This document shows, piece after piece, positions 26,578 through 36,868 of a stretch of 41,056 bases of DNA. The DNA is from Fuerstiella sp. (GTDB taxonomy: Bacteria; Planctomycetota; Planctomycetia; Planctomycetales; Planctomycetaceae): contig JAKVAY010000006.1 in assembly GCA_022447185.1 (NCBI GenBank), positions 1-41,056 on the forward strand, read 5' to 3'. The notes under the pieces are model-generated. The model saw only the letters and a program-made list of their open reading frames with translations. It searched no databases and was not told where the DNA came from. Within the stretch, counting starts at the first letter, position 1. Each line of letters begins with the position of its first letter. The position numbers were made by a program, and so were the translations under genes.

Positions 26578-27321
26578 GTGTTCGCTTTCTCATTTGTTAT
26601 TGTGTTTCGAAGTTTCGAATTCATTTTTCCAAACCCGCTGATGACAGGCTGTGCGTTTCCAGTCACGCTACTCTGACGTCATTCGGTATACAGACAAGAG
26701 ATCCACCGTTGATACAGTGAACCTGTCACTGATGATCAGGCACCGATTCTTGGCCCGATTACGTTCGACGTCAAGCAATACACCATGAGTGCAGCGTTCT
26801 ACAGGTCCGGATGAATGTGTTAGGTTGTGTGTGACACACAGATTCACGGGCCAAATTGGTCAGAAACCCCATTGTCGTAAAGCGGCCATTTTGATCGGGG
26901 CTTTGATTTTGGTTCCCACGATCTTATCCATGTCAATGGAGAGGATCACTCGACAAACTCCGGTGGTGTTAGGCATGCCATGGTCAGTCAGTACCGGAGT
27001 TCCGATCAAATGAAGGTCAGTAAATGGTACATACTGTTCGAAAGATGTTGTGTTCAGATCCTTCTTTTGAATGTTCACGGCACACTCAGTCGGACTGCCC
27101 TGAAAATCAGATCGCTGAGCAGTGATGGGGACACGGTGATCATGATTGAAATCCACTCAAAACGCAGCATTGTTGACCGGATTCATCCGTGCCGGACGTA
27201 ATTTGAGCTCAGGGGATCGTGGTTCAAACGCATTCGGAGCAGGGCGCAATCTTGCCTTTGTTGTGCGACGTGTTGACTTTGGCAACGGTTGCGTCATTTA
27301 AGTATCGATTTGCCGTCAGGA
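26578..27321. other. Intergenic region, at most one doubtful small frame
   Basis: This 744-base stretch lies between two minus-strand genes. A GTG-started minus-strand frame at 26860-27156 would give 98 residues without any motif, signal or ribosome site, and overlapping plus-strand frames of similar length exist. I do not accept any of them. The promoter of the small basic protein gene should lie just right of 26577. Confidence 0.4.
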
Positions 27322-29643
27322 TCAGCAATCGGCATGATCTGGCAGGACAGGATCGACGTGAGCAGACATGTTGTCTTCTTCAATTGCCTGGTGTGAGTTC
27401 TCTCTGTCGTTTCCGCGGTGCTGCGCAGTATGATCCCGAAACAGGCTGAGAACTGCCGGAAGAATTATCAGATCGCCGAATAATGCTGCTGGCAACATAG
27501 CAACCACCATGGAGGCAAAGAATCGGTGAGTCGGCAGTGGCGCGATGAAGACGGTTGCAAATCCGCACAACAGTGCAAACGTAGTTATGACCAGCGCACG
27601 GCCAACAAGATGACCGGCATTCAGAATCTGAATGCGTGACCCCGGACGACCACGGGCATGTCGCATCGCCTCCAGAAAATGGATTGTGTCATCCACACCG
27701 ATTCCCAGGCAAATTGACGCTGCACAGGCACTGGCAATGTCCAGAGAAGGAGCCATCCATGCCCTTACGGCGACAGTCATTGTCAATGCAAACATGTTCG
27801 GAAGAATGGAATAGAATCCATATTTCACATTCCCGTAAGCAACCCAGATGACGAGAATAATGGCCCCCGCGGCCGCTACGACGCTCCAGGACATTTCGCC
27901 AATTGTCGAACGCACAATAGAGCTTTGATCCAGACTTTCTCCGCCTATATTTGTCGTGAATCCCGGGTGCAGGGACTCTTCGTGATCCAGCAGAGTGCGT
28001 AATGCGCTAATGTCGTTTTGGATGTATTGAACTCCGCGATCCGGAACGTGAAATTCCAGGACCGCTTTGCACTGATCAATATCCCACAAATTGGCTATGT
28101 ATCCCCTGGCCAGCCGCCGAGCCGATCTGAGTTTCTGAGGCCCGTATTCTCCGGACAGCAACTGCAGTGCGTTAAGAATTGAGAGCGGTTCGGAAAACGA
28201 ATCCGAATCTGCAATCTGCTGCTGGATGCTTGTCAGAACATCCCAAAGACTTTCGTTTGATGTGTTTTCCGGCCAGGTCATCGTGACCGTGACCTGCCGC
28301 AGTCCTCCCAGTTTTTCATCGCACTGAAGAAGTCCCTGATAGGACGGTATGTTCCGGTTCAGACGCAGGTCCAGTCGGTCGTCCGGATAAAGAGTCACAA
28401 AACTGTAGTACGTGAATCCACCGGTAAGCATCAGCGATACGATTGTGGTCGCTGTCGGGAATTTGACACCGATCAGAATTGGTCGCTGTATCCATCGACT
28501 CTGGCGCCGATTCGTCTGACGAACTGTTGGCTGGCGATGACGGACGCAAATTGCAGCTGCCAAAGGCATGACAGTGGCCACACCCACAAATGAAATACTG
28601 ATCGCGACAGCAGCATTTCGTCCAAACCCGTAGACCATCGGCTGACTGCTGATCATCAGAGATGCAAAGGCCAGAGACGTGGTCAGTGATGTCAGGAAAC
28701 ATGGTCGCAGCATTCGTTTCATGGCGAGATGGGCAGCCTTCCTGGGATCGCGTACGTGCCCGTACTCCTCTTCGACGGCCAGCAGAATGTGCATGCTGTT
28801 GGCAAATGACAGAACAAGAACGAACACCGGCATATGTGGTGCAGCCAGCTCGTTAAATGGCAGCCCGAGAAAATACCGCCAGCCGAACGCCAGCGCGAGC
28901 GCGGAAATCGGACCCGCTGCCACAGCCATGGAACGTGCAGGAGCCCTCAGCATCAGTAATCCACAGAGCGTCACGACGATTGTGGCGAATCCCAGTACAT
29001 AGTAGTGCCAGTCGTGCAGAGTTTTCTGATGGTCTCGGAGCATCAGAATTTCACCCGTCAGTCGCACGCTGACATTCAACTGGTCGAGATGTTGACTCAG
29101 GATGCTGTCGATCGACTGCGCGGCTACAGCTGTGGAATCACTGAACTGCAGGAGCATTGTTGTGCTGTCTTTGGACAGCAGATGGCCTGCCACCAGCGGA
29201 TGTTCCTTCAGCCGGGTGAAGGCCCGATCCCACACCTGGTCGGACGCATTTTCGCCAGGAATCACCGAACGAGGTCTTAATAGTATCCCCGTTCTGCTGG
29301 GGACGTCATCACACCAGTGAATTCGGCAGTTCGGAAGTGTGGTTGAAATCTCAGCAATCGCATTTCTGACAGCTTCAAACACTTCACGACGTAACAGTTG
29401 GTCTGACTGCAGAACTGCAACGCACGGCAGACTGTTTCCCCCGTCGGTTTCTGTCTGATTCGTTACCTTGTTTGAGCCATGCCGGTTTTGATCAGGGGTG
29501 GATATTCCGTTTGCCGTGGTTGTCCATGGATCCGGAGGCTGCGTTGCGAATTTTAGTCCGCACAATCCAAGCACTGGTGGAACGGCAAACAGTATTACCG
29601 TGACCAGGTACCAGCGAAGTGAGGGACCATGGGTTGATGCCAT
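27322..29643 (-). CDS. RND/MMPL-family exporter with two transmembrane bundles
   Basis: The product is 773 residues. It has the duplicated RND plan: one hydrophobic helix near residues 12-33, a large periplasmic loop, a bundle of five or six helices (about 210-365), a second helix and loop, and a second bundle (about 610-750). The second bundle has the family's acidic motif GVDDTIHFLEA, used in proton relay. The matching place in the first bundle, SFANSMHILLAVEEEYG, has no Asp pair. The protein is closer to MMPL/Patched-like and hopanoid-transport (HpnN) exporters than to AcrB. No membrane-fusion protein or outer-membrane channel gene is adjacent, so it may work alone, moving a lipid or hydrophobic compound in the inner membrane. 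Confidence 0.87.
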   Translation of the reverse strand: MASTHGPSLRWYLVTVILFAVPPVLGLCGLKFATQPPDPWTTTANGISTPDQNRHGSNKVTNQTETDGGNSLPCVAVLQSDQLLRREVFEAVRNAIAEISTTLPNCRIHWCDDVPSRTGILLRPRSVIPGENASDQVWDRAFTRLKEHPLVAGHLLSKDSTTMLLQFSDSTAVAAQSIDSILSQHLDQLNVSVRLTGEILMLRDHQKTLHDWHYYVLGFATIVVTLCGLLMLRAPARSMAVAAGPISALALAFGWRYFLGLPFNELAAPHMPVFVLVLSFANSMHILLAVEEEYGHVRDPRKAAHLAMKRMLRPCFLTSLTTSLAFASLMISSQPMVYGFGRNAAVAISISFVGVATVMPLAAAICVRHRQPTVRQTNRRQSRWIQRPILIGVKFPTATTIVSLMLTGGFTYYSFVTLYPDDRLDLRLNRNIPSYQGLLQCDEKLGGLRQVTVTMTWPENTSNESLWDVLTSIQQQIADSDSFSEPLSILNALQLLSGEYGPQKLRSARRLARGYIANLWDIDQCKAVLEFHVPDRGVQYIQNDISALRTLLDHEESLHPGFTTNIGGESLDQSSIVRSTIGEMSWSVVAAAGAIILVIWVAYGNVKYGFYSILPNMFALTMTVAVRAWMAPSLDIASACAASICLGIGVDDTIHFLEAMRHARGRPGSRIQILNAGHLVGRALVITTFALLCGFATVFIAPLPTHRFFASMVVAMLPAALFGDLIILPAVLSLFRDHTAQHRGNDRENSHQAIEEDNMSAHVDPVLPDHADC

Positions 29644-30836
29644 AGGGTTCTTTTACTCAGAACAGGGCGTTGAAATCAGTGCGCCCCGCACTGTTGCGAA
29701 CAACTCAGAAACGAAATTCAAACCCCGACGAATACGTGTCAGCCCCATTCGAAACTTCGGCAGGGAAAACGCATTTGCGCATTTTCGAAAGGAAAATAAT
29801 AAATCGGGTCAGGTCACAACATTCATGATTCCTGACTGCCGACAGCATTTACCGTATTAAGCGCAGCATTCTCGTCAGAGAAACAAATCGATCAACCGCT
29901 GTTGTGCTGAGACAGGTTGAATCCCGGATGTTGTGAGAGACGCAGGTGTAAAACACACCAGATTGACAAAATGGGTTAGTTGCGATGTTGCGATTGACAC
30001 TGATTAAACTGGCTGAAAAACATAGCAACAGCGGGCATCAACTCTGCAACAGATGCAGACAGTTCAAAATGTAATGATTCCGCAGCAGAAATCTGCGTTT
30101 GGACAGTCTCTTGCTCTTGCGCGTGATGAGACAGACCAGGTCCAGGTAAACCGTGTCTTTTTCGGAATTTTGGCCTGATCTTTAGCGACGAAAACGTTAC
30201 TGCCTGTTCCGAACATGACACGATTTGAGTTGCTTCGGCATTTTATCCTGTTTTGTCCCGATCCATCTCGTACGTGATGCGGGTGAGGAAATTATTCAGC
30301 TGATGTCCGTTATCGAATGACCTCCTGCCACGTTGTGGTGGGAAACCGGCCACAGTTTGAGTTCTGTTGACCTGGCTGCGACTACATTCCGCAGCACATC
30401 CGAGGTGTCATGCTGGTTCAATTCTTGCTGTCGGGCCCGTTGAAACACAAGCGGGACACACAAATCGATTTAGTTGCTGACAGACCTCAAAATCCCTTTC
30501 CGACAGACGCTGAAGCAGCGAGCATGGTGTAACGGAAGGCCAGACCGATGAGCCGTCGGGTAAAGGTCTGCTGGACATTACATCCATTGTTGACGGTCAA
30601 TTTCAATAATTCGGCGGGTGGGGACTCGTGTGGTTTTCGACGGCAGGCACCGAATCCGGAAATCAGGGATCGCAATCTTACGATCCCAGTCGGATCACAC
30701 ATCTGTGAACGTATAGTTTGGCTATAGTGTTCAATATTAAATAAGCGAACCAGGATTGGTGGAATTGACCTTCACAGTTCTGGCGTCGATGTGCGCACAC
30801 GGGGCACGAAACGTTCATGAAACGGGAAGTTGCAGC
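29644..30836. other. Long intergenic region, 1.2 kb, no supported gene
   Basis: This is the largest gap in the window, between the divergent exporter and coaX. Minus-strand frames at 29976-30221 (81 codons) and 30487-30702 (71 codons) have no motif or ribosome site. No tmRNA, RNase P or SRP RNA core motif was seen. AT-rich sequence around 30709-30745 (tatagt twice, then aatattaaataa) lies at promoter distance from coaX. An unannotated RNA is possible but not shown. Confidence 0.4.
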
Positions 30837-31598
30837 GTGATTCACAATGTTCTGACAGTGGATATAGGGAACTCTCGCGCCAAATATGGCGTCTTTGAAC
30901 GAGGTGACGACCAGGTCAGACCTGTCGCATTCTCCGCAGTTGAACTCAGAAAACAACGTGATGTGGCCGCCTGCATCGCTGAATGGGCCGAAGATTACGA
31001 AATTGAGAGCTGCGTTGCGGCCGGTTCGAATCCTCCGGTACTCGATCGGCTCATCGATGACTGGCCGGCACAACTGCCGGTTGCCACCTCGATTCGATCG
31101 ACACAGGCAATTCCCGTCCGGCTTGCCGTGGACGAGCCTGATGCAGTGGGTCTGGACCGAGTCCTCAATGCGCTGGCAGCCACAAAACTGTGTCCTGGAA
31201 AAAACATCATCGTTGTTGATTCGGGGACGGCAACAACGATAGATCTGGTTTCAGCTGAGGGCGATTTCTGTGGGGGCACCATTTTTCCTGGTCTGCGGCT
31301 TTCAGCATATGCGCTGCACGACTACACGGCCAGGCTCCCCATGATCGACATGGATGCTCAACAGTCAGCTGTTCCGCAATTACCAGGGAAGAATACGGAA
31401 GAAGCCATGCGAGCCGGCCTGTATTGGGGCCAACTTGGAGCAATCCGCGAAATTACTGATCGCATGTGCAAAGGTCCCCACGAACGACCAATCCTCATTT
31501 TGACGGGTGGCGGTAGTCGACTGCTGTGGTCTCATCTTCCTCATGCCCGATGTGTTGAGGCTCTCGCTCTGCATGGTCTGGTCTTGCTCGCCCAGTAG
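30837..31598 (+). CDS. coaX: Type III pantothenate kinase
   Basis: The GTG at 30837, with GGGAAG seven bases upstream, places the protein start right before the phosphate-binding motif, as usual for this family (MIHNVLTVDIGNSRAK); the open frame extends to a TTG at 30756. The 253-residue product has DIGNS (residues 9-13), DAVGLDRVLNALAA, and IVVDSGTATTIDLV, the three ASKHA-type motifs of CoaX. It phosphorylates pantothenate with ATP, the first committed step of CoA synthesis, and needs a monovalent cation. It is the first gene of the plus-strand housekeeping run and lies about 5 kb before the coaC and coaB genes of the same pathway. Confidence 0.93.
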   Translation: MIHNVLTVDIGNSRAKYGVFERGDDQVRPVAFSAVELRKQRDVAACIAEWAEDYEIESCVAAGSNPPVLDRLIDDWPAQLPVATSIRSTQAIPVRLAVDEPDAVGLDRVLNALAATKLCPGKNIIVVDSGTATTIDLVSAEGDFCGGTIFPGLRLSAYALHDYTARLPMIDMDAQQSAVPQLPGKNTEEAMRAGLYWGQLGAIREITDRMCKGPHERPILILTGGGSRLLWSHLPHARCVEALALHGLVLLAQ

Positions 31599-31780
31599 TT
31601 CGAAGTGATTTTCCAGCCCGGCAAGTGACAATGAACGGTTCAGATTTCAGGGAATTCACGTCAAAACATCAAATCACGGCAAATTTCTCACACGGAGGAT
31701 TCTAGGATGCGCATTGTACACCAGCAGCGTGACGAATTCGCTGTTTTCAATATGACAGAATCAGGATGCCGGAGGATTTG

Positions 31781-32554
31781 ATGAGGCGATTTCTGGTCGC
31801 TGGTAACTGGAAAATGAACACGGATCGAGTGACTGGCACGGCACTGGCCAGTGCTCTGGCGGCTGCTGCGCCGGAAACGGATGATGCAGTAGAAGTGCTC
31901 GTCTGCCCGCCTTTCCCGTATTTGTCGGACATTGGGGCCGCAACAACGGGAAGTGGCGTCCAGTTGGGTGCGCAGGATGTGTATTTCGAAGCGTCGGGAG
32001 CATTTACTGGTGAAGTTTCGGTTTCAATGTTGAGGGATGTCGGCTGCAGCCACGTGATTCTGGGTCACAGTGAACGTCGTCACGTGATGGGGGAATCCGA
32101 TGAATTGATCAACAGGAAGGTCCGAGCCGGTATCGAAGGTGGATTGCATGTGATTTTGTGCGTGGGTGAATTACTCAGCGAGCGTGAAGCCGGTCAGACG
32201 GAATCGGTGCTGGATCGCCAATTGACCGGTGGTCTCGATGGAGTTTCCGAAGAAGAAGCCATGGATCTGGTGATTGCTTACGAGCCTGTGTGGGCGATTG
32301 GTACCGGCGTGACTGCGTCTCCCGACCAGGCGGAGTCTGCTCATGCCCATATTCGCAAATGGGTGACGGACCGCTACAATTCTGTATTCGCCGACCGAGT
32401 GCGAATTCTATACGGTGGCAGTGTCAAGCCGGATAATGCCCAAACGTTGATGCAGCAGCCCAACGTGGATGGTGCCCTGGTTGGCGGAGCCAGTCTGAAG
32501 GCAAACGATTTTGTCCCGATCATTGGTGCGGCGAAGACTCTTGCATCAGTCTGA
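31781..32554 (+). CDS. tpiA: Triosephosphate isomerase
   Basis: GGAGG at 31771-31775 lies five bases before the ATG at 31781, which makes this the start; an ATG at 31766 would add five residues and has no such site. The 257-residue enzyme has AGNWKMN with catalytic Lys11, GHSERR with His96, [11 protein letters not shown] with catalytic Glu168, and the phosphate-binding YGGSVKP. It interconverts dihydroxyacetone phosphate and glyceraldehyde 3-phosphate in glycolysis. The length is typical. It is followed by secG, a pairing seen in many bacteria. Confidence 0.97.
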   Translation: MRRFLVAGNWKMNTDRVTGTALASALAAAAPETDDAVEVLVCPPFPYLSDIGAATTGSGVQLGAQDVYFEASGAFTGEVSVSMLRDVGCSHVILGHSERRHVMGESDELINRKVRAGIEGGLHVILCVGELLSEREAGQTESVLDRQLTGGLDGVSEEEAMDLVIAYEPVWAIGTGVTASPDQAESAHAHIRKWVTDRYNSVFADRVRILYGGSVKPDNAQTLMQQPNVDGALVGGASLKANDFVPIIGAAKTLASV

Positions 32555-32671
32555 TCGAGTGTTCCGCAGCGGTATTTTGTGTTCGGTCCACGGTAAACGA
32601 TTAATTATGTCAAGTGTGGTTTTCGCTGACTTGTTTCGTGAAGCCGCGGAAGAAAATGGAGCGTTAGCATC

Positions 32672-33202
32672 ATGTCAGCACCATTCGTCGTTGGGACATT
32701 GTCATTCCTTCTGCTCCTCACGAGCCTGTTTATGATCCTGCTTGTTCTCATTCAGCGTGGGCGCGGTGGCGGACTGGCCGGAGCTTTCGGCGGACAGGGT
32801 GGTCAAAGTGCATTTGGAACGCGTGCCGGCGATGTGTTCACCAAAATCACAGTGGTTGTTGCGATCGTCTTCATACTTCTGGCATCGCTTCTGGGAAAAT
32901 CTATGCGTGCGGCGCAGGAGAATGCGGACCGGGAAATCGGCACGAGTTTCATTGGAGGAGCACAGGCTGACACTGACGAGTCAAATTCAGAAGATGCTGC
33001 TGCTCCTTCCATGGAGGCAACAGACTTTGATTCCGGTGCAGCAACGACGTCCGATGGTGAGTCTGCTGCAGAATCGGAGGATCTTCCGAATTTAGAGTCT
33101 GATGACGCAACTCGGGCTGCGGAAACAACTGAGGCAGATGCTGTATTGTCCTCCGACGCCGGGTCTGCAGATTCGTCCAACGAAGACACCGATTCAGAAT
33201 AA
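32672..33202 (+). CDS. secG: Protein translocase subunit SecG with long acidic tail
   Basis: The ATG at 32672 has GGAG ten bases upstream. The first 85 residues are a normal SecG: membrane helix 8-28, the Gly-rich loop [20 protein letters not shown], and a second helix at about 57-77. It is part of the SecYEG channel in the inner membrane. The product is 176 residues, while most SecG proteins are near 75-110. The extra C-terminal 90 residues are Asp/Glu/Ser/Ala-rich and low in complexity, probably disordered. Its position after tpiA supports the assignment. Confidence 0.93.
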   Translation: MSAPFVVGTLSFLLLLTSLFMILLVLIQRGRGGGLAGAFGGQGGQSAFGTRAGDVFTKITVVVAIVFILLASLLGKSMRAAQENADREIGTSFIGGAQADTDESNSEDAAAPSMEATDFDSGAATTSDGESAAESEDLPNLESDDATRAAETTEADAVLSSDAGSADSSNEDTDSE

Positions 33203-33285
33203 TCCGGGCGCGGGCGTGATTCCTCAGATCAACGCATGTCCCATTCCGCGATCGTTTCGAATGATTCGCAAGAAAGTCCAGTTAC

Positions 33286-34170
33286 TTGCTCTTAAGCATG
33301 ACAGGGTTTGGTAATTCGACAGCCCAGACCGACGCAATTTCCGTCAGTGTCGAACTTCGCGCTGTCAACAATCGATACCTTAAACTCAATTTGCGGTTAC
33401 CGGATGCGTTGAATCGCTTCGAGAATCGGATTGAGAAATTGGTTCGCAGTCGGATTGCACGTGGCACAGTGCAACTCTCGATGCGTGTTCGTTTTCCCCG
33501 AAATGTCGGTGGACACGTAATCGATGCCGATGCGATTCAGGAGTATCGACAACAGCTCGAGTCCCTGACGCGGGATACCGTTGGTGTTAAAACGCCTGAA
33601 CTCACTGATCTCTTGGCATTGCCGGGCGTGGTCACGGAATCAGAGCTGCTGCCCGAAATGGTCGATTCGTTTTGGCCCCCTGTAGAACAGGCAATTTCAG
33701 AATCTCTCGATCAGTTCGACGATTTTCGTCAGACCGAAGGGGGACAGATGCAGGGGGACCTGAATCGTCAGTGTCAGATGATTTCGGAGCAGGTTGACGA
33801 AATTGCAAAGCTTGCCCCGGACGTGGTCGCCGAATATCGAACGAAGCTGCTGGAGCGTCTTGTCAGGGCTGTGTCCGATTCGGGTGTGACCGTTTCAGAA
33901 TCTGATGTGATTCGTGAGGTTGCCGTTTACGCCGATCGATGCGATATCAACGAAGAGATCACGCGTCTGAGATCACATTTGCAGCAGTTCTCGCTGTTCC
34001 TGAGCAGCAAAACCTCGCTGGGCCGGAAACTGGAATTCCTCGGTCAGGAGATGTTTCGAGAGATGAATACGATTGGGTCAAAAGCCAATAATGTGGCCAT
34101 TGCACACAACGTCGTGGAAATGAAAGCCGCGCTGGAACGCGTCCGTGAAGTGTTGCAGAATGTGGAATAA
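33286..34170 (+). CDS. yicC: YicC family endoribonuclease-like protein
   Basis: The TTG at 33286 gives MLLSMTGFGNS, which matches the conserved MxxSMTGFG start of the family, so it is preferred over the ATG at 33298; AGAAAG lies upstream. The product is 294 residues, the usual length. Landmarks are VELRAVNNRYLKLNLRLP, RGTVQLSMRV, and the conserved C-terminal DINEEITRLRSHLQQF and GRKLEFLGQEMFREMNTIGSKAN. YicC of E. coli has been reported as an RNase acting on small RNAs. The gene sits directly upstream of gmk, as in many bacteria. Confidence 0.95.
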   Translation: MLLSMTGFGNSTAQTDAISVSVELRAVNNRYLKLNLRLPDALNRFENRIEKLVRSRIARGTVQLSMRVRFPRNVGGHVIDADAIQEYRQQLESLTRDTVGVKTPELTDLLALPGVVTESELLPEMVDSFWPPVEQAISESLDQFDDFRQTEGGQMQGDLNRQCQMISEQVDEIAKLAPDVVAEYRTKLLERLVRAVSDSGVTVSESDVIREVAVYADRCDINEEITRLRSHLQQFSLFLSSKTSLGRKLEFLGQEMFREMNTIGSKANNVAIAHNVVEMKAALERVREVLQNVE

Positions 34171-34303
34171 ATACAGTGGGACGAATTTGCGGCAACTGCC
34201 GGTACGCAGCGACAATGGACCAGGGACTCTTTCAGTTCCGGGGTCGTTGTGAACCGGAAAAACATCTGTCAGACACTCGATTTTCGATGAGCAGCGGTTC
34301 TGC

Positions 34304-34918
34304 GTGCAGCATATGGCTAACTCCGGTGAACAATTGAATCCCGGTCCGATCGTGGTACTGTCTGGTCCCAGTGGCAGCGGGAAGACGACCGTTGTTGAGA
34401 GACTGGTAGCCGAATCATCTGTTCCTCTGGCCAAATCTGTTTCTGCGACCACACGGCCGGCGCGAACGGGTGAAATTCATGGCGAAGCCTATTATTTTCT
34501 GAAAGACGCTGAATTCCGGCAGAAACTGGATCAGGACGACTTCCTTGAGCACGCGGAAGTATTCGCATCCGGTTATTTGTATGGCACGCTGAGATCGGAA
34601 CTACATCGTGCCTGGACGGAATCCGCCTGGGCATTCCTGGAAATTGACGTTCAGGGTGCCATGAAGGTAATGCAGCAATACCCTCAGGCTGTTACGATCT
34701 TTCTGAAGACACCGTCGACGGAAGAATTTGAACGCCGCCTGCGGGCGCGGGGAACGGAGACGGAAGACGTGATTCAAAAGCGTCTGGCCACTTCCCGGAG
34801 GGAACTTGAATACTCCGGGCGATACAGGCATGTCGTGGTCAACGATGAACTTGATCGAGCTGTTCGTGAGATTTGCGAAATCCTGAAGTTTGAGGAGACT
34901 CAATTCCATGCTGGATGA
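34304..34918 (+). CDS. gmk: Guanylate kinase
   Basis: The GTG at 34304 gives 204 residues; the ATG at 34313 would remove three. The P-loop is GPSGSGKT (21-28), followed by the GMP-binding [13 protein letters not shown], the lid region and [13 protein letters not shown] near the C-terminus. It phosphorylates GMP or dGMP to the diphosphate. The final 11 bases overlap rpoZ, so translation is likely coupled. The gmk-rpoZ pair is widely conserved. Confidence 0.97.
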   Translation: MQHMANSGEQLNPGPIVVLSGPSGSGKTTVVERLVAESSVPLAKSVSATTRPARTGEIHGEAYYFLKDAEFRQKLDQDDFLEHAEVFASGYLYGTLRSELHRAWTESAWAFLEIDVQGAMKVMQQYPQAVTIFLKTPSTEEFERRLRARGTETEDVIQKRLATSRRELEYSGRYRHVVVNDELDRAVREICEILKFEETQFHAG

Positions 34919-35204
34919 CTTTCGAGAAGATGACATTGTTCGCAAGGTGGGTGGTCGATTCAAGCTGTCCACACTGGTTCAAAAACGCATGGTGGCGCTC
35001 AATCGTGGTGCACAGGCACTGGTTGATCTGCCAACTCGCGATCTCATGGAGGTTGTGGTAGCCGAAGTGAAAGACGATAAAATTTATCTCGACACGTCAG
35101 GTCGGGTGCAGGCGGTCGCAGATGAATCTGAAACGGTTGATGCTCTTGAAGCGTTACTGGCGGAAGATGACGGTGGACCGGGTGTGGATGATCTTACGGA
35201 GTGA
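34908..35204 (+). CDS. rpoZ: DNA-directed RNA polymerase subunit omega
   Basis: The ATG at 34908 has GAGGAG ten bases upstream, inside gmk; a TTG at 34890 would add six residues. The 98-residue product has [15 protein letters not shown] and [11 protein letters not shown], matching the omega core that wraps the beta' C-terminus. The C-terminal third is acidic ([18 protein letters not shown]). The position after gmk is typical. Confidence 0.9.
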   Translation: MLDDFREDDIVRKVGGRFKLSTLVQKRMVALNRGAQALVDLPTRDLMEVVVAEVKDDKIYLDTSGRVQAVADESETVDALEALLAEDDGGPGVDDLTE

Positions 35205-35280
35205 CCTTCGCATGATCCGGGCATGAACAACTCACGGAAGCTGGGTCGGTTGATGAAAGGCCAGCGTTCCAGAAACGCCT

Positions 35281-35829
35281 ATGTCTCAATCATTGAATGA
35301 CTGCGAAATTCTCCTTGGTGTGACCGGTGGCGTTGCTGCCTGGAAGGCAGCGGATCTGTGCAGTCGACTTGTTCAGCGGGGAGCTGTCGTTTCAGTTATA
35401 CTCACAGACTCCGCTCAAAAGTTCATTGGTCGAACAACGTTCGAGGCATTGACCGGACAACCCGTCAGCGTAGGCCTGTTCCAGCCGTCGCAGCATTTTC
35501 GCGGTGAACATATCGGACTGACTCAGCGTGCCGGTTTGATCGTCGTGGCACCTGCGACTGCAGCTTCAATCGCTCGAATGGCTCACGGGATGGCAGATGA
35601 TCTGTTGACAACCACAATTCTTGCGTCCACGGGGACAGTACTGATCGCACCAGCAATGAATTGTGAAATGTGGGCCAAACCATCCGTTCAAAGGAACGTC
35701 GCACAGCTTAGGGATGACGGATACGAAATTATTGATCCGGAAACAGGATGGCTGAGCTGCGGACAGACTGGCACCGGCCGGATGGCATCACCAGAAACCA
35801 TCGTGTCCCGGATTTGCCAGCACATATAG
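35281..35829 (+). CDS. coaC: Phosphopantothenoylcysteine decarboxylase (CoaC domain as a separate protein)
   Basis: The 182-residue flavoprotein has the FMN-binding start [11 protein letters not shown], active-site His77 in GEHIGL, the signature PAMNCEMW (124-131), and the C-terminal [11 protein letters not shown] with the conserved Cys160. It decarboxylates phosphopantothenoylcysteine to phosphopantetheine. In most bacteria this domain is fused to the ligase as CoaBC; here the stop at 35829 is followed 152 nt later by a separate ligase gene. In the Cys loop a Gln stands where Asp or Asn is common (CGQTG), a minor difference. It may form dodecamers like other HFCD flavoproteins. Confidence 0.93.
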   Translation: MSQSLNDCEILLGVTGGVAAWKAADLCSRLVQRGAVVSVILTDSAQKFIGRTTFEALTGQPVSVGLFQPSQHFRGEHIGLTQRAGLIVVAPATAASIARMAHGMADDLLTTTILASTGTVLIAPAMNCEMWAKPSVQRNVAQLRDDGYEIIDPETGWLSCGQTGTGRMASPETIVSRICQHI

Positions 35830-35981
35830 TTTCCTGGTTCGGATGTCTGTGGTCTCTGTCCTGGATGGCAAATCGATGTGGGCCAAACCGGTTACGGTGG
35901 CATACACTTATTCAATGTTGACTCGATGTCTCCATCATTTGATTCTGGATCCCAGGTGTTGACGCCAGGCAATCGAACATC

Positions 35982-36617
35982 ATGCGTATTTTGATTACAG
36001 CCGGTCCAACACGAGAGTATGTTGATGATGTCAGATTCCTGTCCAACGCCAGCAGTGGGAGGATGGGATATTCGATCGCAGAAGCATCAATCAAACGTGG
36101 CCACGAAGTTGTACTCGTGACGGGGCCTGTTGAACTTTCCCCACCCTCTCATGTGGAGGTTCACCGGATTGAAACGACCGGCGAACTGAGAGCGAAGTGT
36201 TTGGAACTGTTTCCGCTGTGCGATGGTGTGATTGCCACCGCAGCAGTGTGTGATTATCGCCCAAGAGAACGCTTCGTCGGAAAAATGACGAAAACCGGAC
36301 GCCCTATTGTACTTGAGCTGGTGGAAACGTCCGACGTTCTGGCCGAACTGGGGGCCAGCAAAGCACACCGGTGGGTGGTTGGCTTTGCACTGGAATCACA
36401 GGACCCGCGAACAAATGCCATGCGAAAGCTTCGCATGAAGCATTGCGACTGCATCGTACTTAACGATACCACTGCAATTTCGTCATTGGACAACCATGTA
36501 GAGATCCTGTCCCCCGATGCCACGACAATTGCAGAATTCCAGGGTTCGAAAAAGGCAATTGCTGCTGAGCTTATTGAATTTGTGGAATCATCGATTGCGC
36601 TACAGCACGATTGCTGA
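35982..36617 (+). CDS. coaB: Phosphopantothenate-cysteine ligase (CoaB domain as a separate protein)
   Basis: The 211-residue protein begins MRILITAGPTREYVDDVR and has NASSGRMGYSIAE, ATAAVCDYRP, and VGFALESQD, all landmarks of the ligase half of CoaBC. It joins cysteine to 4'-phosphopantothenate using CTP in bacteria of this type. The protein ends shortly after the family core, so it is complete as a free-standing ligase. Its partner coaC is immediately upstream and coaX 5 kb upstream. It converges on the minus-strand secreted-protein gene. Confidence 0.93.
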   Translation: MRILITAGPTREYVDDVRFLSNASSGRMGYSIAEASIKRGHEVVLVTGPVELSPPSHVEVHRIETTGELRAKCLELFPLCDGVIATAAVCDYRPRERFVGKMTKTGRPIVLELVETSDVLAELGASKAHRWVVGFALESQDPRTNAMRKLRMKHCDCIVLNDTTAISSLDNHVEILSPDATTIAEFQGSKKAIAAELIEFVESSIALQHDC

Positions 36618-36868
36618 TTGCAGTTGTGTCACTGGAGCCAATTGAACTCACCTGCTGCCGAGAGGTGCCAATGGGCCGTGATTCGGTTGACTTGGATGAT
36701 GCGGCGTGGGACGGATCGAATCCTGAATCCGGTCAAACGTCTTTCGTGTTCGTTCCCGAGTTGATATTTTTATTTTTCGACTCAGAACAGCGTCCTGCAC
36801 GGACTGCAGCCACCATCATTAGCGATTGCAAACATACTCTCGCTGCAATCGTGTTTCGGGACAGCTTC

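Noticed and set aside
26860..27156. 98-codon minus-strand frame
   Set aside because: GTG start without ribosome site, no motif, and competing frames of equal length on the other strand.
29976..30221. 81-codon minus-strand frame in the long gap
   Set aside because: No start signal, no motif, composition like non-coding sequence.
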